A stretch of DNA of 64,000 bases from assembly GCA_016987375.1 (NCBI GenBank), contig PJRA01000412.1:648751-712750 (forward strand), in the 5' to 3' direction. Below, in pieces: positions 12,301 to 28,125 of this stretch; positions within the stretch are counted from its first letter, which is position 1; each line of letters opens with the position of its first letter. The translations under genes were made by a program, and so were the position numbers. Source of the stretch: Brachionus koreanus (taxonomy: Eukaryota; Rotifera; Eurotatoria; Ploima; Brachionidae). The notes below the pieces were generated by a model, which was given only the letters and a program-made list of their open reading frames with translations, ran no database searches and was not told the DNA's origin.

Positions 12301-13544
12301 TGAATATTGCATGCTAATTTTTTATCACAAGTATCTCCACAAGGGGATATGTCTTCATTACAAGGCTTTTTAGAAGCTTTTTCCTATTAAATTTTTTTGA
12401 TAGAAATATTTATTTGGGACTAAAAATTACTAGTTTTGCCACATGGGCAAGTTCTTATGAGGCTTCGTGGACATGCTCCACATTCTCCCGAATGACAAAC
12501 AAGCTCACATTTGTGATAGCCACAGCTATAAGGTTTTTGGCACACCTTAAACAAAAAAGTTTAAATCAATTTTGATGCATCAATCTTTACCTGTTCACAT
12601 TCCCATATTGTTTCAGTGCAAGGGGTTTCTTTTCGTTTTTTTTTGCATCTACAAAACTGGAGACTAGTTTTGTCACATTTATTGCAATCTCCAGGATGAC
12701 AGGTCATTTGACATAAATGCTGTTTACATGCCAATAATTTATTACAGCATTTACCACATGACCAAAATTTGTTACAGCATCTTCTGGTAACTGCATTTGA
12801 TTTTGAGCAGTAGCATGTGTTTTCTACCATTTTTGGACAGGGTGGACATGGTCCTAAAATACAAGTAAAATTGAATTAGAATTAAAAAAAAGAAATACCA
12901 GGATGACACAACATTAGACAAGAATGACCACATGGTTTTGGTTTATCACAGCGCATACTACATGAATGAGGTACGCCCCAAGGATCAAATTCAGGATTTT
13001 TAACTTTTTTGCAATAACAGTAATAAACTGATGGATAATTCTGTTTTGTAAATTCTTTACGACATTTGGGGCTTAAAAATATAGAATTAGAAAAAATATC
13101 CTTTTTTATAGAAAAATTTTATTAACCAATTCCAAGGAATTTCCTTTGGATTTGAATCTGAATCAAAAGTTTGTTTGATTGTTTGATAAGAACCGTCACG
13201 TATCCAATTTTGAATGCAAATAATATGATACTGAGCAAAACAGCCATCGCAATTCCATATCTTAATTTTTTTTGTAAATTTTAAATCATTCTTTTTATTT
13301 GATTTGATTTACTGGATGTTTGTTTTCAATTGTTTCAATGCAAATCAGACAAATATTACTTTCAGGATTATAAAGGTCTATTAGATATTGTTCAGTATTT
13401 CCTAAATCTTGTGAGTCTTTAAAAACGTATCTTGTTAATAGAAAAAAATATTTTTGTCTCTTTAGTTTTACCATTTAAATCTTTAAATTTATTGAGGATC
13501 AAGCTCAAAGAACTATCTTGGTCATTCAGGCCAGGATTAACCAT
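9372..13544 (-). CDS. NFXL1: NFXL1-like NFX1-type zinc-finger protein, 16 exons
   Basis: Exons (minus): 13544-13472, 13416-13313, 13260-13127, 13071-12899, 12853-12591, 12545-12431, 12376-12261, 12212-12081, 12021-11945, 11895-11868, 11812-11706, 11646-11490, 10373-10263, 10213-10076, 10019-9780, 9728-9372. They sum to 2325 nt, giving 774 residues in one frame. The N-terminus has a RING/PHD-like box (CLIC, WNCDGC, HIIC, then WNCPKC). Many NFX1-type fingers follow ([22 protein letters not shown]). The extreme C-terminus is a hydrophobic helix ([19 protein letters not shown]), as in NFXL1 proteins. NFX1-family proteins bind nucleic acid or act as E3-type regulators; NFXL1 itself is poorly understood and membrane-associated. 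Donors are sometimes weak (GTTAAT, GTTTTT). The exon 6/7 junction is the least certain because the obvious acceptor breaks the frame. It is slightly shorter than the human protein. Confidence 0.9.
10374..11489 (-). other. Largest intron of NFXL1
   Basis: A 1.1-kb intron, against mostly 50-150 nt for the others in this gene. It is AT-rich with long A/T runs. I see no transposon signature or exon in it. Confidence 0.7.
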
Positions 13545-13753
13545 TTTTTATTTAGATATGTTAGATATATTTTTTTAATACAAATTCAAATATTATAATG
13601 AATAATTTGAAATTTATGTTAAGTTAAATTAAAGAAAAAGTTGATTTCTAGCAAAATATTTGAAAAGAGCAAGACACGTCTACATTTATACTTTTGAGAA
13701 AAAGAAAATTTTGAATATTCTTTTATTTTAATTACATTTGATACTTAAATAAT
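13545..13753. promoter_or_regulatory. Shared promoter region of NFXL1 and LRRC59
   Basis: Only 209 bp separate the two start codons (13544 on minus, 13754 on plus), so both core promoters and 5' UTRs must fit here. Sequence is AT-rich and no single TATA box can be chosen by eye. A bidirectional promoter is inferred from spacing alone. Confidence 0.6.
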
Positions 13754-14912
13754 ATGGTTTCCAATAAAAAAATTAATCTAAAAGAAAAGATAAATGATGA
13801 TTATTTGGATTTGAGTTTGTGCAATTTAGAAAAAATTCCAATCAAAGAAATTGTAATTTTGCAGAAAATAAAATTTATTGTTTAAAACCATATTTTTTAA
13901 TTTTATAGCTTGAATATCCAAAAATAAAAAAGCTCAATTTATCTTTCAACAATTTGAAAAATTTGCCAGTTATTTTTTTATTTAAAATATTTAAAATTAA
14001 AATAATAAATTAGAAAATTTAGACAGATATTTCCAAATTACAGCACATAAAAGAAATTGACTTGAGCAAAAATCATCTTCAATCATTGCCTGACAATATT
14101 GGTTCATTGGTGAATTTGAAATCGTTGGATTTACTTGGAAACCAGTTGAAAGTTTTACCAGTCAGTTTTAGCGAGCTTAAAGGCTTGCAATGGCTTGATT
14201 TAAAGGATAATCCATTGGATTCTGAACTAAAGAAAGTAGCTGGAGAATGCAGTGATGAAGCTCAATGCAAAAAATGTGCTACTAATGTTGTTAGATACAT
14301 GAAACAAGTAGCTGCTGAAGAGGAAAGAAAACGCCAATTTGAAATCCGAAAAAAAAGAGGTAACGATTGAAAATGAGAGAGCTTTTTTAAAACTTTCTTT
14401 TATTTAGAAGAGAAAGCCAAAAAAGAAGCTCAAGAGTTGGCCAAAGAGAAAGAAATGAAATTAATTAAGAAGCGTGAACGTGAACAAAAAAAACTGTTGC
14501 AAAAACAAAATCAAGAAGAAAAATGTGAAGAAAAAGAACTAAAAGATCAAAATATAAATTCTTCATTTAGACAGAATGCTCACAATAAAACAGTTAATTC
14601 AGGTAATTTTAAATTTTAAAAATAATCCTTTTTTTCTTAAATTTTGAATTATCTAAAATAGGATGTCAAAAATTTTTTTCAACTTTGTCGGTTTTACTTT
14701 TTGTCACAATGGTTGTAATTGGATTTTATTTAGTATTGATCAACTATTGCCAAAGTGAAAGTAATTTAAGAAAACAAATACGAAATTATTCACAAAACGA
14801 GTATTTATCTAATCTTGTTCGAATCTTGGATCAAAATATTTGTCCAGCTATCAATAAAAACAAAATTCCTTACGAAAACTTAATTAAACTACTTCAACAA
14901 ATTAATTATTAA
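13754..14912 (+). CDS. LRRC59: Leucine-rich repeat-containing protein 59 homologue
   Basis: Exons: 13754-13852, 13909-13968, 14023-14359, 14408-14602, 14662-14912. They total 942 nt and encode 313 residues, close to the usual family length (about 300). The N-terminal third has tandem LRRs ([43 protein letters not shown]). A Cys-containing cap ([18 protein letters not shown]) follows, then a long Lys/Glu/Gln coiled coil ([17 protein letters not shown]). A single transmembrane helix (about residues 236-258, [19 protein letters not shown]) precedes a short tail. LRRC59 is a ribosome-binding ER membrane protein with the LRR and coiled-coil part in the cytosol. The introns are 47-59 nt. Every junction keeps the frame, and the ATG at 13754 is the first in frame. 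Confidence 0.92.
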
Positions 14913-15056
14913 TTCATTTTAAACTTAATTTTATTTATTAAATAATCATTTAAACTGTTAAATTTTTAAGCTATAAGCAATTGAAGATTAAATTTTTAAT
15001 AATTAGTTTTGAATAAAATTTTAATTTTATCATTAGACTTGAAAAAAAAAAATTAG

Positions 15057-15129
15057 CACCCCCAGAGGGGATCGAACCCTCGACCTATGGATTAGAAGTC
15101 CATCGCGCTATCCACTGCGCTATGGGGGC
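15057..15129 (-). tRNA. tRNA-Arg (anticodon TCT)
   Basis: The minus strand folds as a complete cloverleaf. The acceptor stem GCCCCCA pairs with TGGGGGT (one G-U pair). An A box (TAGCGCAGTGG), an anticodon arm TGGACTTCTAATCCA with anticodon TCT, and a B box (GGTTCGATCC) are present. There is no intron. A run of ten or more T follows almost immediately, a typical RNA polymerase III terminator. It lies 144 bp downstream of the LRRC59 stop on the opposite strand and looks functional. Confidence 0.96.
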
Positions 15130-15496
15130 TATATTCTACAGATCAAATATCATTTTATCTAATTTAATAAAAAAAGTTCAATTTTAAACAATAAAAATAA
15201 TAGTTAATTTAAATTTTATTATTTATTATTTTTAATTTAATTCAACGAGATTAAATATTGAATTCGAAAAATATCGAACATTAATAATTCAATATATTTA
15301 TTTCAAATACTATTTTGAGATAGTAAATTTTAAAAAAAAATTTAATACCATAGCTAAGGAAAACTTAATCGAATGAGCAAATGAAATCATTTAAAGGTAA
15401 ATTTCAAAATCATTATCTTGTCAATTAAAAATAAATACAATTAAAACGTCATTTAAATAGAATTTTGTCAATTTAAAAAAAATATTTGTCAATGTT

Positions 15497-15590
15497 TTAT
15501 TTATTTATTTAAATAGGTTTCGGGTATACCCCAGGCAGCTCAGAATGGATCACAGTTCTTCTAATCAGCCTGGCGATTGAATAAAAACAT
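15497..15590 (-). mobile_element. LINE 3' tail, copy A
   Basis: On the minus strand this reads TTTTATTCAATCGCCAGGCT, then ...ATTCTGAGCTGCCTGGGG, then TATTTAAATAAATAAATAAA. A clearly related copy in the opposite orientation lies at 48182-48275. The shared tail ends in a short (AAAT)n run, as in CR1/L2-like LINEs. The rest of the element is absent (5' truncation). Confidence 0.7.
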
Positions 15591-18500
15591 AAAAAAAATA
15601 AAAAAGATAAATGACTTAGAATAAATAAGTGAAAATAAAAATTGACTAGTTTTTGGTGAAAGGAAATAATTGCATATTTATCTTTTTCAATGTAATATAA
15701 AAGAAAATATAAAATAAACTGTTAAATTAAGTAATAGTTTTTCAAGAATATGGATAGTATATTTGCAATGCTTTTGACATATTACGAAGTCGGCCAACAC
15801 TGCCAACATCATTAAGTTGAATTATCCAGGCTTCTTTTCATGGACAAAAACATGTACTTAAACACCAATTGTAGTCATTTAGGCGAAAAATGTCTAATTA
15901 TTGGAAAGTTTCTACGATTGATTTGCCTTTGGTGTGCGTTGTACGAAAAGGTAAGTTTTACCACCAAATTTTTGCTTTACAACTTCAAGTCCCAATATCT
16001 TTCAAAATTTAGCACATAAAATTTATTTTTATGATAAATGATTCATCAAAAATTTAATTTATTTTTCAAAATTTAAATTTTAAAAAGATGAAAAAATATA
16101 TCTAAATTTAACATATGTTCAATTCGGTAAAGTAAAATTTTTGATTAAATTTCATTTTTTTAAAATGATCAAAACATTTTTTGAAATTACAATCCTTTTT
16201 CAAAAGTTTTAAAAATAAACCTTTTAAATGTTACAAAAATTCATAATCTGCGGATGAAATATAATTGCGCATTTAAAATAGCATTTTAGAAAAATGAGAT
16301 TGATTTACTTTGCCTTTAATTCACGCTTTTTGGGTTCTTTCAGCCTCATTCATATGACGGTAATGTTCTGTAATGATGAAAGTAAACGAATTTGCATTTT
16401 AATCTTGAAATTAAAGAAATCATTTTCCACTCTTCTAATTAAAAACTTACTTATTCATTTAATTAAAGGAACATTTTTTCTTTAAAAATTCTGGATGCTT
16501 GTTTATTTTTCAATAGATTGGTATGTAATGCACCACCAAGTTTTATTCAATTAGTATTGTGTTTAATTAAATAAACTTGATACTTTATTTTAAGACTGTG
16601 CATAAGCTGTTTTATTTCTCAAAATTAAAAAAATGCATTTATTTTGAACTATTAACATAAAATATATTTGAAGCCCAATTGAACTTTATGGACCATTAGT
16701 TGTTCCGTCATGCTATTTAAGGTCTCAACGATAAAAATAATATTTAAAATGAAAAAAATTTTTGCCAAAAAAAAATTTTCTAAGCTATCAAGTTAAATAA
16801 GAAAATAATTGATTTCAAGTATAAGTTTGTTATTGTGAATTTTAGAGGCCTGATAATCTAAAAAATTTAAAACACAAAAACTTACACAACTGAATTAGCA
16901 AATAATATGGAAAATTAACATCGAATACAAAAAAGATAAAAGCATTCTGGATTCATCACAATTCCATGCTGCTAAAACCTTCTTTGCATGTTTTTTTTCT
17001 TATTTTTTTTAATTTATGTGAGCAAAACTTAATGTGAAATTTACCAGTTTTTTTAAATAAAAAATTAATTTTTATTTAATTTTTTTAGTATCATTCTTTA
17101 TGTCTGATATCTAAAAGTGAATTTTTTTTGGAAAAATTCAAGATCATATTTTGAAGTTTACTATTTTATTTAATTTTTAATTTAATTTTTTTATCATTAT
17201 TATAATATTATCTGATAATTTTACATTATTATTTAAAATCAACTATTAGGATTCCATTGGATGGAAGGTAAATAAACGATCTAAATCATCAAAAAATGAA
17301 ATTCCTACGATTCATTCCCTTGTTCGATATTGCAGCCTCAAAACATGTCCATGTCTTTGGAGCATATGGCATAATTTAAAAATGTTTAGCATGTATGAGC
17401 AAAAATTGTGTTTCGGTTTATGAAGCTGCTATATTGAGCAAGGGAATATGATATTTTTAAAATAAATACTTTCAAGCTAATTTGGTAATTAAGTAAAAGT
17501 AATTATTTTTTATTCAAGTATTGAAACAAAAGTCTGATTAAATTTATCTCTTGTTTTTTTTTTAATAAAACAATTAAGTTTCTTGTTTGTAAAAAGTTTC
17601 ATTAGAGTTGAAATTTTTGGTTTTCTAACCGTTTTAAGTGATTGAAGACAAGCTTACTTTTTTCACGCTGGATTTTTTTTTATTTATTTAGGTTACTGAT
17701 TATTACACTAAGCTGAATTGTAATTTTATTTAAAGCTTCTGAAGCACAAATAACTTGCATTAAACATCAATAAAACATTTTCTATTCAATAATTTAAATA
17801 AGAATGTCTTCAATTTAAATTAAAATCAATTTTTTATGTAAATTTTAGAAAAATTTTGGTGCTAATTTAATCGATCAGTTGTCTACATTTAGGAAAAAAA
17901 TTTGATTACCAATTTTAAAAATGAAAATTAATTTTTTCTATTATTTAACATGGAGAACATATCTAGAAGGTAAACAAACTTTTTTTCCTTTGAGGTTGTT
18001 ATTTTTTTCATGCTAAATAAAAGAAATTTTTTAATAGACTTAAATTTTTTAAGATTTTAGATATTTAAAAACGATCTATCCAATATAATTGTGTCTTTTT
18101 TCTAAAAGAGAATTATAAATATTACCTTTGATTGATTGATTGATACATAGCAGCCTAAATGAAAATCTAATCGAATTAGGATCATTTTTTTCGAAATAAA
18201 AAAAATTTTAAAAAGTCAAATTAAATTTTCAAAATGCATAATTAAATCGAATCGAAAATAATTTGATTTTTCATCCACTCAAATTCAAAAAAATTCTCTT
18301 TAAATAATTTTTTCTTTAAATCATTTATTCAATGTGAGCTATGTTTTTATAATATATAATTATATAATTATCTATCTATTAATTATATAATTATCATATA
18401 TAATTATCACTTATGCTATTTTTATGTATTTTAAAAACAAAATACTCAAGTTACCATTCATCTTTTACAATGATAATCAATAGAAAAAATAAACATGTGT

Positions 18501-18599
18501 TAACTGATGGAAAAATAAGAAATAATTAAAATTTTTATTTTTGAATTTTGATCAAACAAGTGTATTTTGGATAAAGTTCATCATTATTTTTTTTCCTTA
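15591..18599. other. Non-coding AT-rich region
   Basis: No gene is seen. The open frame at 16294-16485 has no supporting context. A foldback at 17313-17450 is listed separately. An AT-palindrome cluster (repeats of TATATAATTATATAATTAT type) sits at about 18350-18410. Confidence 0.5.
17313..17450. repeat. Imperfect foldback, about 30-nt arms
   Basis: The left arm (17313-17340, CATTCCCTTGTTCGATATTG then CAGCCTCA) is the imperfect reverse complement of the right arm (17421-17450, TGAAGCTGCTATATTGAGCA then AGGGAATATG). The intervening loop is about 80 nt. It could be a MITE remnant or a structured RNA; nothing in it is coding. Confidence 0.65.
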
Positions 18600-19250
18600 T
18601 TCGCTTCTTGTTTAGCATAGCATAGGGTCATTACTTTTGATTTCCGCTCAAGTCAATATTTCACCTTCACCCTTGCGTCTCTCCATGTCATTCAAATTTT
18701 GGTTAACTGTCTCCAAATTTTTGACCTCCATGTTATTACTCGTCGTTCTAACTTGCATCACCCTTGAGCGGGTTATTGCAGGGCTCTCTTTTGTAGATGT
18801 GTTCTTTTCATAATAAGTAAATATCCAAGCTATCTGAATCTATCAGAATCATTTCTATCAGATGCAATAGGTTTCCTATACCAGTTTAGTTATACTATCC
18901 ATTGTATGTAGTTCTTTATATATCTTGATTAAATCAATCCCATATTCATACACCTTTCTTCATAATTTAAATTTCTAGTTAATTTAGGTATTATAGTTAA
19001 CCTTTTGTTGAATATCTTCTAATATTTTTATATCTTTTAATAAATATTATGACCATAAAGGTATAGCATTTTCAAAGTTTGGTATAATATAACAAGTATA
19101 TAGTCTTTTCCATATATCAGTTTCATGTATTTTAAAAATTTTCTTCAATATAACAAGCATTCAGATACTTTTCTTGCTATACATTGATCTTCAAATTTCA
19201 GGTTGTTCTTAATAAGGATTCCTAAATCTTTTTTCTAAGTTTGTTAAACT
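18600..19250 (-). mobile_element. Decayed LINE reverse-transcriptase C-terminal region
   Basis: On the minus strand, starting near 19240, the frames read KKDLGILIKNNLKFEDQC, then fragments matching TCYIIPNFENAIPLW and KDIKILEDIQ spread over several frames. This order (K-DLG--I, then Y--P--EYA-P-W, then I--IE--QR) is typical of the region after the RT domain in Jockey/CR1-like LINEs. Numerous stops and frameshifts show it is dead. The GC-richer stretch at 18620-18790 probably belongs to the same copy. Confidence 0.65.
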
Positions 19251-19778
19251 TATTTAATTTATTTTAAGAATAAAACTTTCATTTTCCATTTTTTAATAAA
19301 GTTCAAAAAAAAATTTATTTTATCATTTTATTTTTGGACTAAAAAGAATGAAATTAATTTAAAAAAAAAAAAACACATAACAAAAACAAAAAAAAACAAA
19401 ATTTATTATTAAAAAAGTTTAAATTCTCATTTAAAATAGACGAAAATAATTAAATAAAATAAGAATAGAAATTAATTTTTTTTTCACTTTTTCATATCAG
19501 TCTAAAAAAGAGGATGCTTATTTATATATACATTTAAAATGATCTTGAAACTTTTGCTCTTCATCCAACTACTACTCAAATCATACAAATTCAAAAATGA
19601 ATCAATCATTTACATTTAATAAAATAATAAGCTTGATAAATAATTGAGTTCAATTAAAAGCATGACTCAAACTAAATTTTAATTATCGAACTAAAAAATA
19701 TGAAAATTTAATAAAATGGGCAGTTTTCATTCAACACAATGATTTGCCCATATTATATCGCAAATTTTTAATAACATT

Positions 19779-22318
<2,540 letters not shown>

Positions 22319-22559
22319 CTGGCAATCAATTTTAAATTCTAAAATCTATTCTTAATTATTAAAATAAAATAGAAAATTGAATAAAAAAAATTTATTGATA
22401 CGAATCGAATAGAATTTTTTTTTTTTTTTTGTTTCTTAAAAAAATTTATTTCTAACACCAAACCGAAAGAGGCATTTTACTTTTCTAGTTATAGTGTTTG
22501 AAAAGGTATATAGCATCAAAAAAATTTCCAAATGCTAAAATTAAATTTTCAAGTTAAAA

Positions 22560-22592
<33 letters not shown>

Positions 22593-25500
22593 CATGAGAG
22601 AAATATGATAGAACAGATACAGTTGGATGAATCTTGGGTATTTTCTTCTTGCAATATTTATGAAAATTTTCAGTGTTTAGCAAGTTGATTTATCTTCTTT
22701 CTCTTTTGTTGTTCTACTTGGTTTTAACAAAATAATAAGTAGAAATATATATATGTTTGATAATAAAATTTAATAGCGTAAATTTCAAAATACAAAGATT
22801 ACAAGAATAAATAGAAGAAGAAAACGTTAAATAGTTGAAATTCCAGTGTACTATATTGCTTAGTTGCACTTGAAATATTTTTTTTTTCTTAAAAAGAAAT
22901 CCTTAATGACAGACACATGGTTCTATTTGACGAATTTATCTGGAAATAAAAAGTAGCTTTTCACTTCTCTATTTAAATCTAAAGCGATTGTTGCAATCTA
23001 TTGTCAAATCACTTATCGAACGTGAGGATAGCTCAAAATAGACTTGGCAAAGTTTAACACAGACTTAGAGCGCGCGCGCACCATTTTAGATCATCCTAAA
23101 ATAGCTACGGCCAATTATTGCCACTCAAAACTACTAAAATACGCAAATAAAATTTGAATTTGTAGTTTGATGCGTATTTTTTATTTTATTTTATTTTTTT
23201 TGTTGTTGTTGTTGTTTCAACTACCTAGGATAATCCATTTATCTTTAACAACCAATCGAGTTATTGTTTTCTATTTGCTCAGTGAAAATTTTTAATTTGC
23301 TTAGAGCTAATTTAAGCCCTGGCCAATTATTTAAAACTACAATCGAAACGGATTCTCATTGGAAAATGAATCCAGTCAAAATTTTAACCAACAACAACAA
23401 AAAAAAAACTTATTCTCTTACTGTAAACTAAATTAATTGTGAAGCTACTGATTTTATTACTTAAATGTATTCAAATCGTTCAAGTGTAACCTTTTTTAAC
23501 ACTATCTAATTTTTTTTGTCTATTTTGCCTTTTATTCTCGCTTTCTTTTATTGCAAACAAAATTTAATGTTTAAAAAAAAATCAATTGATTAGATTTTGA
23601 TAGTTCTAGAAGAAAAAAAAATTGTGTGCAAGCATTTTAGTGTTTAAACTAGTATCAAACTAGCTTTTAAAGCCAAATGACCATTTGTTGCATCACTTAT
23701 CAATCAGAAAAAAAAAATATATATTTATACTAAAAATGAATTTGAAATTATTTCTATAAATATGACATTGAGGCCACTGAATTTAAATTATTGAACATAG
23801 CAATTAGAGAAAAGTAGCAATGATAAATGTAAATATAGCTTTGGGGTATCATACCGTTAATGATATTATGACCACTAGGCAAGGCCATTTAAACGAAAAA
23901 ATCTAAATATATACATTAAATTCTTAAATTATCTATTCGAATGACCGATGATTAATTAAATTTTTTTTCTTCCCTTAAAAAAATGATTAATTTGGCTGCA
24001 ATGTTTTTCTATTCTAAAATAATGTTATGTTCATTTTATACTTTAAGAAAAGAAGAAATAAGCCTAGCCTGGTTTAGCTAGGTGAACGCCTAGCTAGTTT
24101 GACAAATGACACTAATATGTTTTGAGAATGTACAGATATGCCAAATCCATTAGCAATTTCTCGTAGATTTAGATAAAATCGCACGGGTTAAAACAAGTAA
24201 AAAGCTGATCGAAATGATAAATTCTTCTTAAAGAAGATAGAAAAAATAGATAAAGTGTTTTAGTGCGGTAATGCTGGATATGACAGCGTTAAATTTATCA
24301 CCATATAAATCTTTGGTTGCGTAATAAAAAAAAATAAAATAAGGTGTCTCTTTTCTTAGCTAAATTAAAGGTAAGAAGAATTATCTACTTATATTAAACG
24401 TTTTGGATGAATTGTTCCATTAGAACGAATAGATATAGATCTCCAATGAGCCGTAACTGGAGGATTTATAGCTGTCAACTTTCCTTTTTTTTTTCTTCTA
24501 AGAAACAATTAACCATCCAAGATAATAAATAAATGTGTTCGGATCTAGCGCTCTAAATAATTGTAGCCTGTAAGAGTTTATTTAGTGTTAGAAAAAATTT
24601 TTACAATTATCTTGGGTAATTGTGGTGGTCAATTGTTCATTTCGGATTTTTCTAAATGAAAATAAAAATACAAAAAAAAAATAAAACTTTTTTTTTTTCG
24701 AAAAAAAAAAGTGTTCACTAAAATTTGGACTAAATTTAAAATAAATGTAAATGAATAATGCATGCTTCATTGATTTCAGAGTGTAATGACTTGTATTTAA
24801 GAAATTTCAAGTTATAAGCTATTTAGGCCTGATTATTGCAAGCTTAATAATTTTTTTCTTTTTAGTTGTGCTCATTTTGTTGCTCTCCATTGCTCTCTTA
24901 TTAATAGATTATGTTGTGTTTCAATGATTGTTTAATATTTTGATATCCTATTAGTTATCATAAATGCTACCATTTTAGTAATTTGAATTTGGGCTGAACT
25001 AGAAATTATCCAAAATGGAACAGGCGCCCAGATTTCAACCCAGACTGCATCAAAGACTGTTTATAGACGAATCACACTGGCCCAGATCGCAGTTCCTAAA
25101 AATACCTGCAAGCCTAATCACTATCGAGTTTTTTTTTAGTTCAACATCTAAGCTCATCATCATCTAATCTTCATTATGCTCTGTCCTCGAAACATGGTTC
25201 ATATTCTTGCTAGGCTCAATGTTTGACCAAATTCGGCCTGCTAACTGATTGTGAGTTCGATCATTTATGGCCAGGTTTCTTTATAAGAGGAAATGAAATT
25301 TTTTTCTCATCTCTCATAAAGAATGTTTTGTCAACATTTGAAAAAATTTATTGCTTCGAGCCAAAGTATTCAATAAAGTTTTCAATTATCAATATGATGA
25401 ATCAGTTCAAGATTTAAATTTTCATGGTTAATTTAACTCAAGGGCATTTTCTTTAGATTACCGATAAGTCTTTTCTTTATTTTGTTTCTAATATTTTTCA

Positions 25501-28125
25501 TTCAAATGTGTCTTTCATACAAGATAATAATTAAAAACGAATTTATTAAAATAAAACAAAAATACAGGTTAAAATGAGCTGAAGAAAATATTTAAATTAT
25601 TTTAAAGAGATAATTTTTTTTCTTTTAATTATTAACATTTCATTGCTAATTTAAAACGAAATATCCCATAAATTGTACATGAAATATTTCTGTATATTGG
25701 AGACATGAATGCGTGCTTCGATTTGGGCCAAGCTCTAAAGCCATTTTCTGTGTGACAATTATTTTCTAAACAAAAGACCACTCACTCTGCTCACCGTGTC
25801 ATATTTAGCCTAATTTCAAATGTCTAAATGTATCTTATCAGCTATTTTCTCTTCTTGTTTTCCCGTAAAAATAAAATTTTTGCTACTAGAATTATTTGGC
25901 TCGCGGCTCAACCCTATCTATCAAATGGAAAGTTATTTTATATTTTAATTATAATTGCTTCAAAATGGAAAAAAGAATTTAGAACATGAACAGAAATTAT
26001 CATTAATAGTGTTGAACTAATTTCTGTCGTCTTTTAATATCAAAATTTTTCGTGTCATCGTTTTTGTTCGGAAAAGATCTCTAAATTAGATAAATTTTAA
26101 CTTATCTATGAGATAATTAAAAAAATATTTGCTTAACTTTTCTAAACAAGTTAGCTTAACATTTTAAATAGTTTCAAAAGTCATTTTATTTTGGCTAACT
26201 ATAAAAAAAAGTTCCCAAAGTATTCCGAATAGATTGAGTGATTTTGTTGGCATAAAATTTTTAAAATAAACATATAAAGTGTAAAATGAAATTCGTTTTT
26301 AATTTATTAGTTTCAAGTCTTTTAACCTTCATCATTGAAATTTTTTTGGATGACAATTGTTCAGCTTAATTGAAAATATTTCATAAAATTTTTAAAAATT
26401 TTTGTTTGAAAATACTTTATTTAAATTCTAAAATCATCCTCAAATAACAAACAAATTATTTATATTAATATTGAAATATTTATAAAAAAAACAACAAAAT
26501 TGATGTATTTTAAAGCATATTTTTATTAATTAAATACAAGAAAAAAATAAAAATTTTAAAAATTATCATTTTTATATTCAACATTATGACAGTGAAAAGT
26601 TTGTTCATTGAAGAAAAGGGTTTAAAAATCTAATAAACTTAAATTTTTAATTTATCTAATTTGAAATTCTTGTTACAAAAATAATAAGGATTGTCATTAA
26701 ATTTTCTAAAGCATAATTTTTAGTGTTTAGTTTTCAATTTTTAAATTCAACAATTATGAATAATATATTTTTTTCATTCAGGCTAACTAAATTTCTATTT
26801 TAGATACAATTAAAGTTAGCTACATAAAAAATATAGAAAATCTTTGTTTAAAAAAAAAATGATAATTTTTATTTATTTTTGAAAAAAAATTATATTATCA
26901 AAATTTGACTGAAAAAAAACATGATAAATTATGTTAAAATTTAGAATTTTTAAAAACTAGTGCTCAAGTTTCTATGAAGAGATATGTTATCTGCAAAACA
27001 TAATTTTAATGTTTTTTCGGACGTTTTTGTTCAAAAAATCCAGGCTAACAAAAATTCTACCCAGTTCTTTTTTTTTAAATATACTTTTTTTATTTTAAAT
27101 TTTTTTTTTAAGAATACATATTAAATATTTTCTTTGATATACATGATTTTTTCTATCAAGATATTAGTTTTGGCGTTATTTTAGTATAGAAATATTTTGG
27201 TACTAAGAGACAAACTAAAATATTTTTAGTTACATATAAAAATTAATTTAACTAACAAGCAAATTTTTAAAATAAAAAAATACTGAAAATATTGCAAATA
27301 AATTTATTTTTTCTTGATCTCAAAATATTTTGTCCGAAAATAAACTTGACTTGTACTCATTTCAAATTTAGATTTTTTTGAATTTTTTTAAAAAAAAATT
27401 GGATTGTCAAATTAGTTTTTCAAATTCTGGTTGATAATTTCATCAATCAGAATTTCATTGATTTTTTTAAAATTAAAACTAAGTACAAATCTAGTTTTTA
27501 GAACAAATCTCTCTTTTCAACTAAAAAATGTTTAGCTCAAAAGAAGAAATAATTTTAATTTCAATTTTCCAAGCTAAATTTATCACAAATGAAAAGAATT
27601 TCCAAAATATTCTAAAATACAGCTATTAGTCTCTGCAGATATCATATCCCTTGTTATTTTACTATTAATATTGTTAATTTTTTGAAATTAATTAATATAA
27701 TAGTATTAATGTTGCTTTTATTGAATTTTTTTTTCTTTTTATTTTCGAAAAATTTTAATGTTTTTAATTGTTAAAAATTGGAATAAATTAAATTTTATAT
27801 TTTTTAATTTTGATACTAATTTTTAAAATTTTTTTTGTATAAAATTTTTTTTTTCAAGCCTTGAAAAATTGACTATTTTTAATTTTTTTTAAAGAATTTT
27901 ATTATTTCATTTAAATAAACAAAAATACATCAATGATTCAGTTAGTTTATGATATGATTAACCGAAATTAAATTTTTTCTAATTTAAATTGATCAAAAAT
28001 TATTCCCGTAGCGTTTAAGACCCTCACCGTCAAAAAATAAAAATCGAGATCATTTTGAATTCTAGTTTAAAAATATGCATTAAAAAGTTGTCAAATATAA
28101 CTAAAATATTTAATTTAAAAATAAA
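22319..28125. other. Gene-free upstream region of ovo
   Basis: No confident exon was found in 5.8 kb. It should contain the ovo promoter, first exon(s) and any enhancers. Visible features: a poly-A plus (GA)n tract at 22559-22592, a cluster of CTAG-containing inverted repeats at 24060-24105 (GCCTAGCC, GCTAGG, CGCCTAGCTAG), and a short GC-richer segment at 25018-25130. Nothing coding can be supported. Confidence 0.5.
22568..22592. repeat. (GA)n microsatellite
   Basis: A purine tract of GAAA units followed by about nine GA units, adjoining a poly-A run. Confidence 0.85.

Noticed and set aside
25015..25170. Short plus-strand ORF beginning MEQAPRFQPRLHQ
   Set aside because: Composition is reasonable, but there is no splice partner, no family and the frame decays into poly-F; not enough to call.
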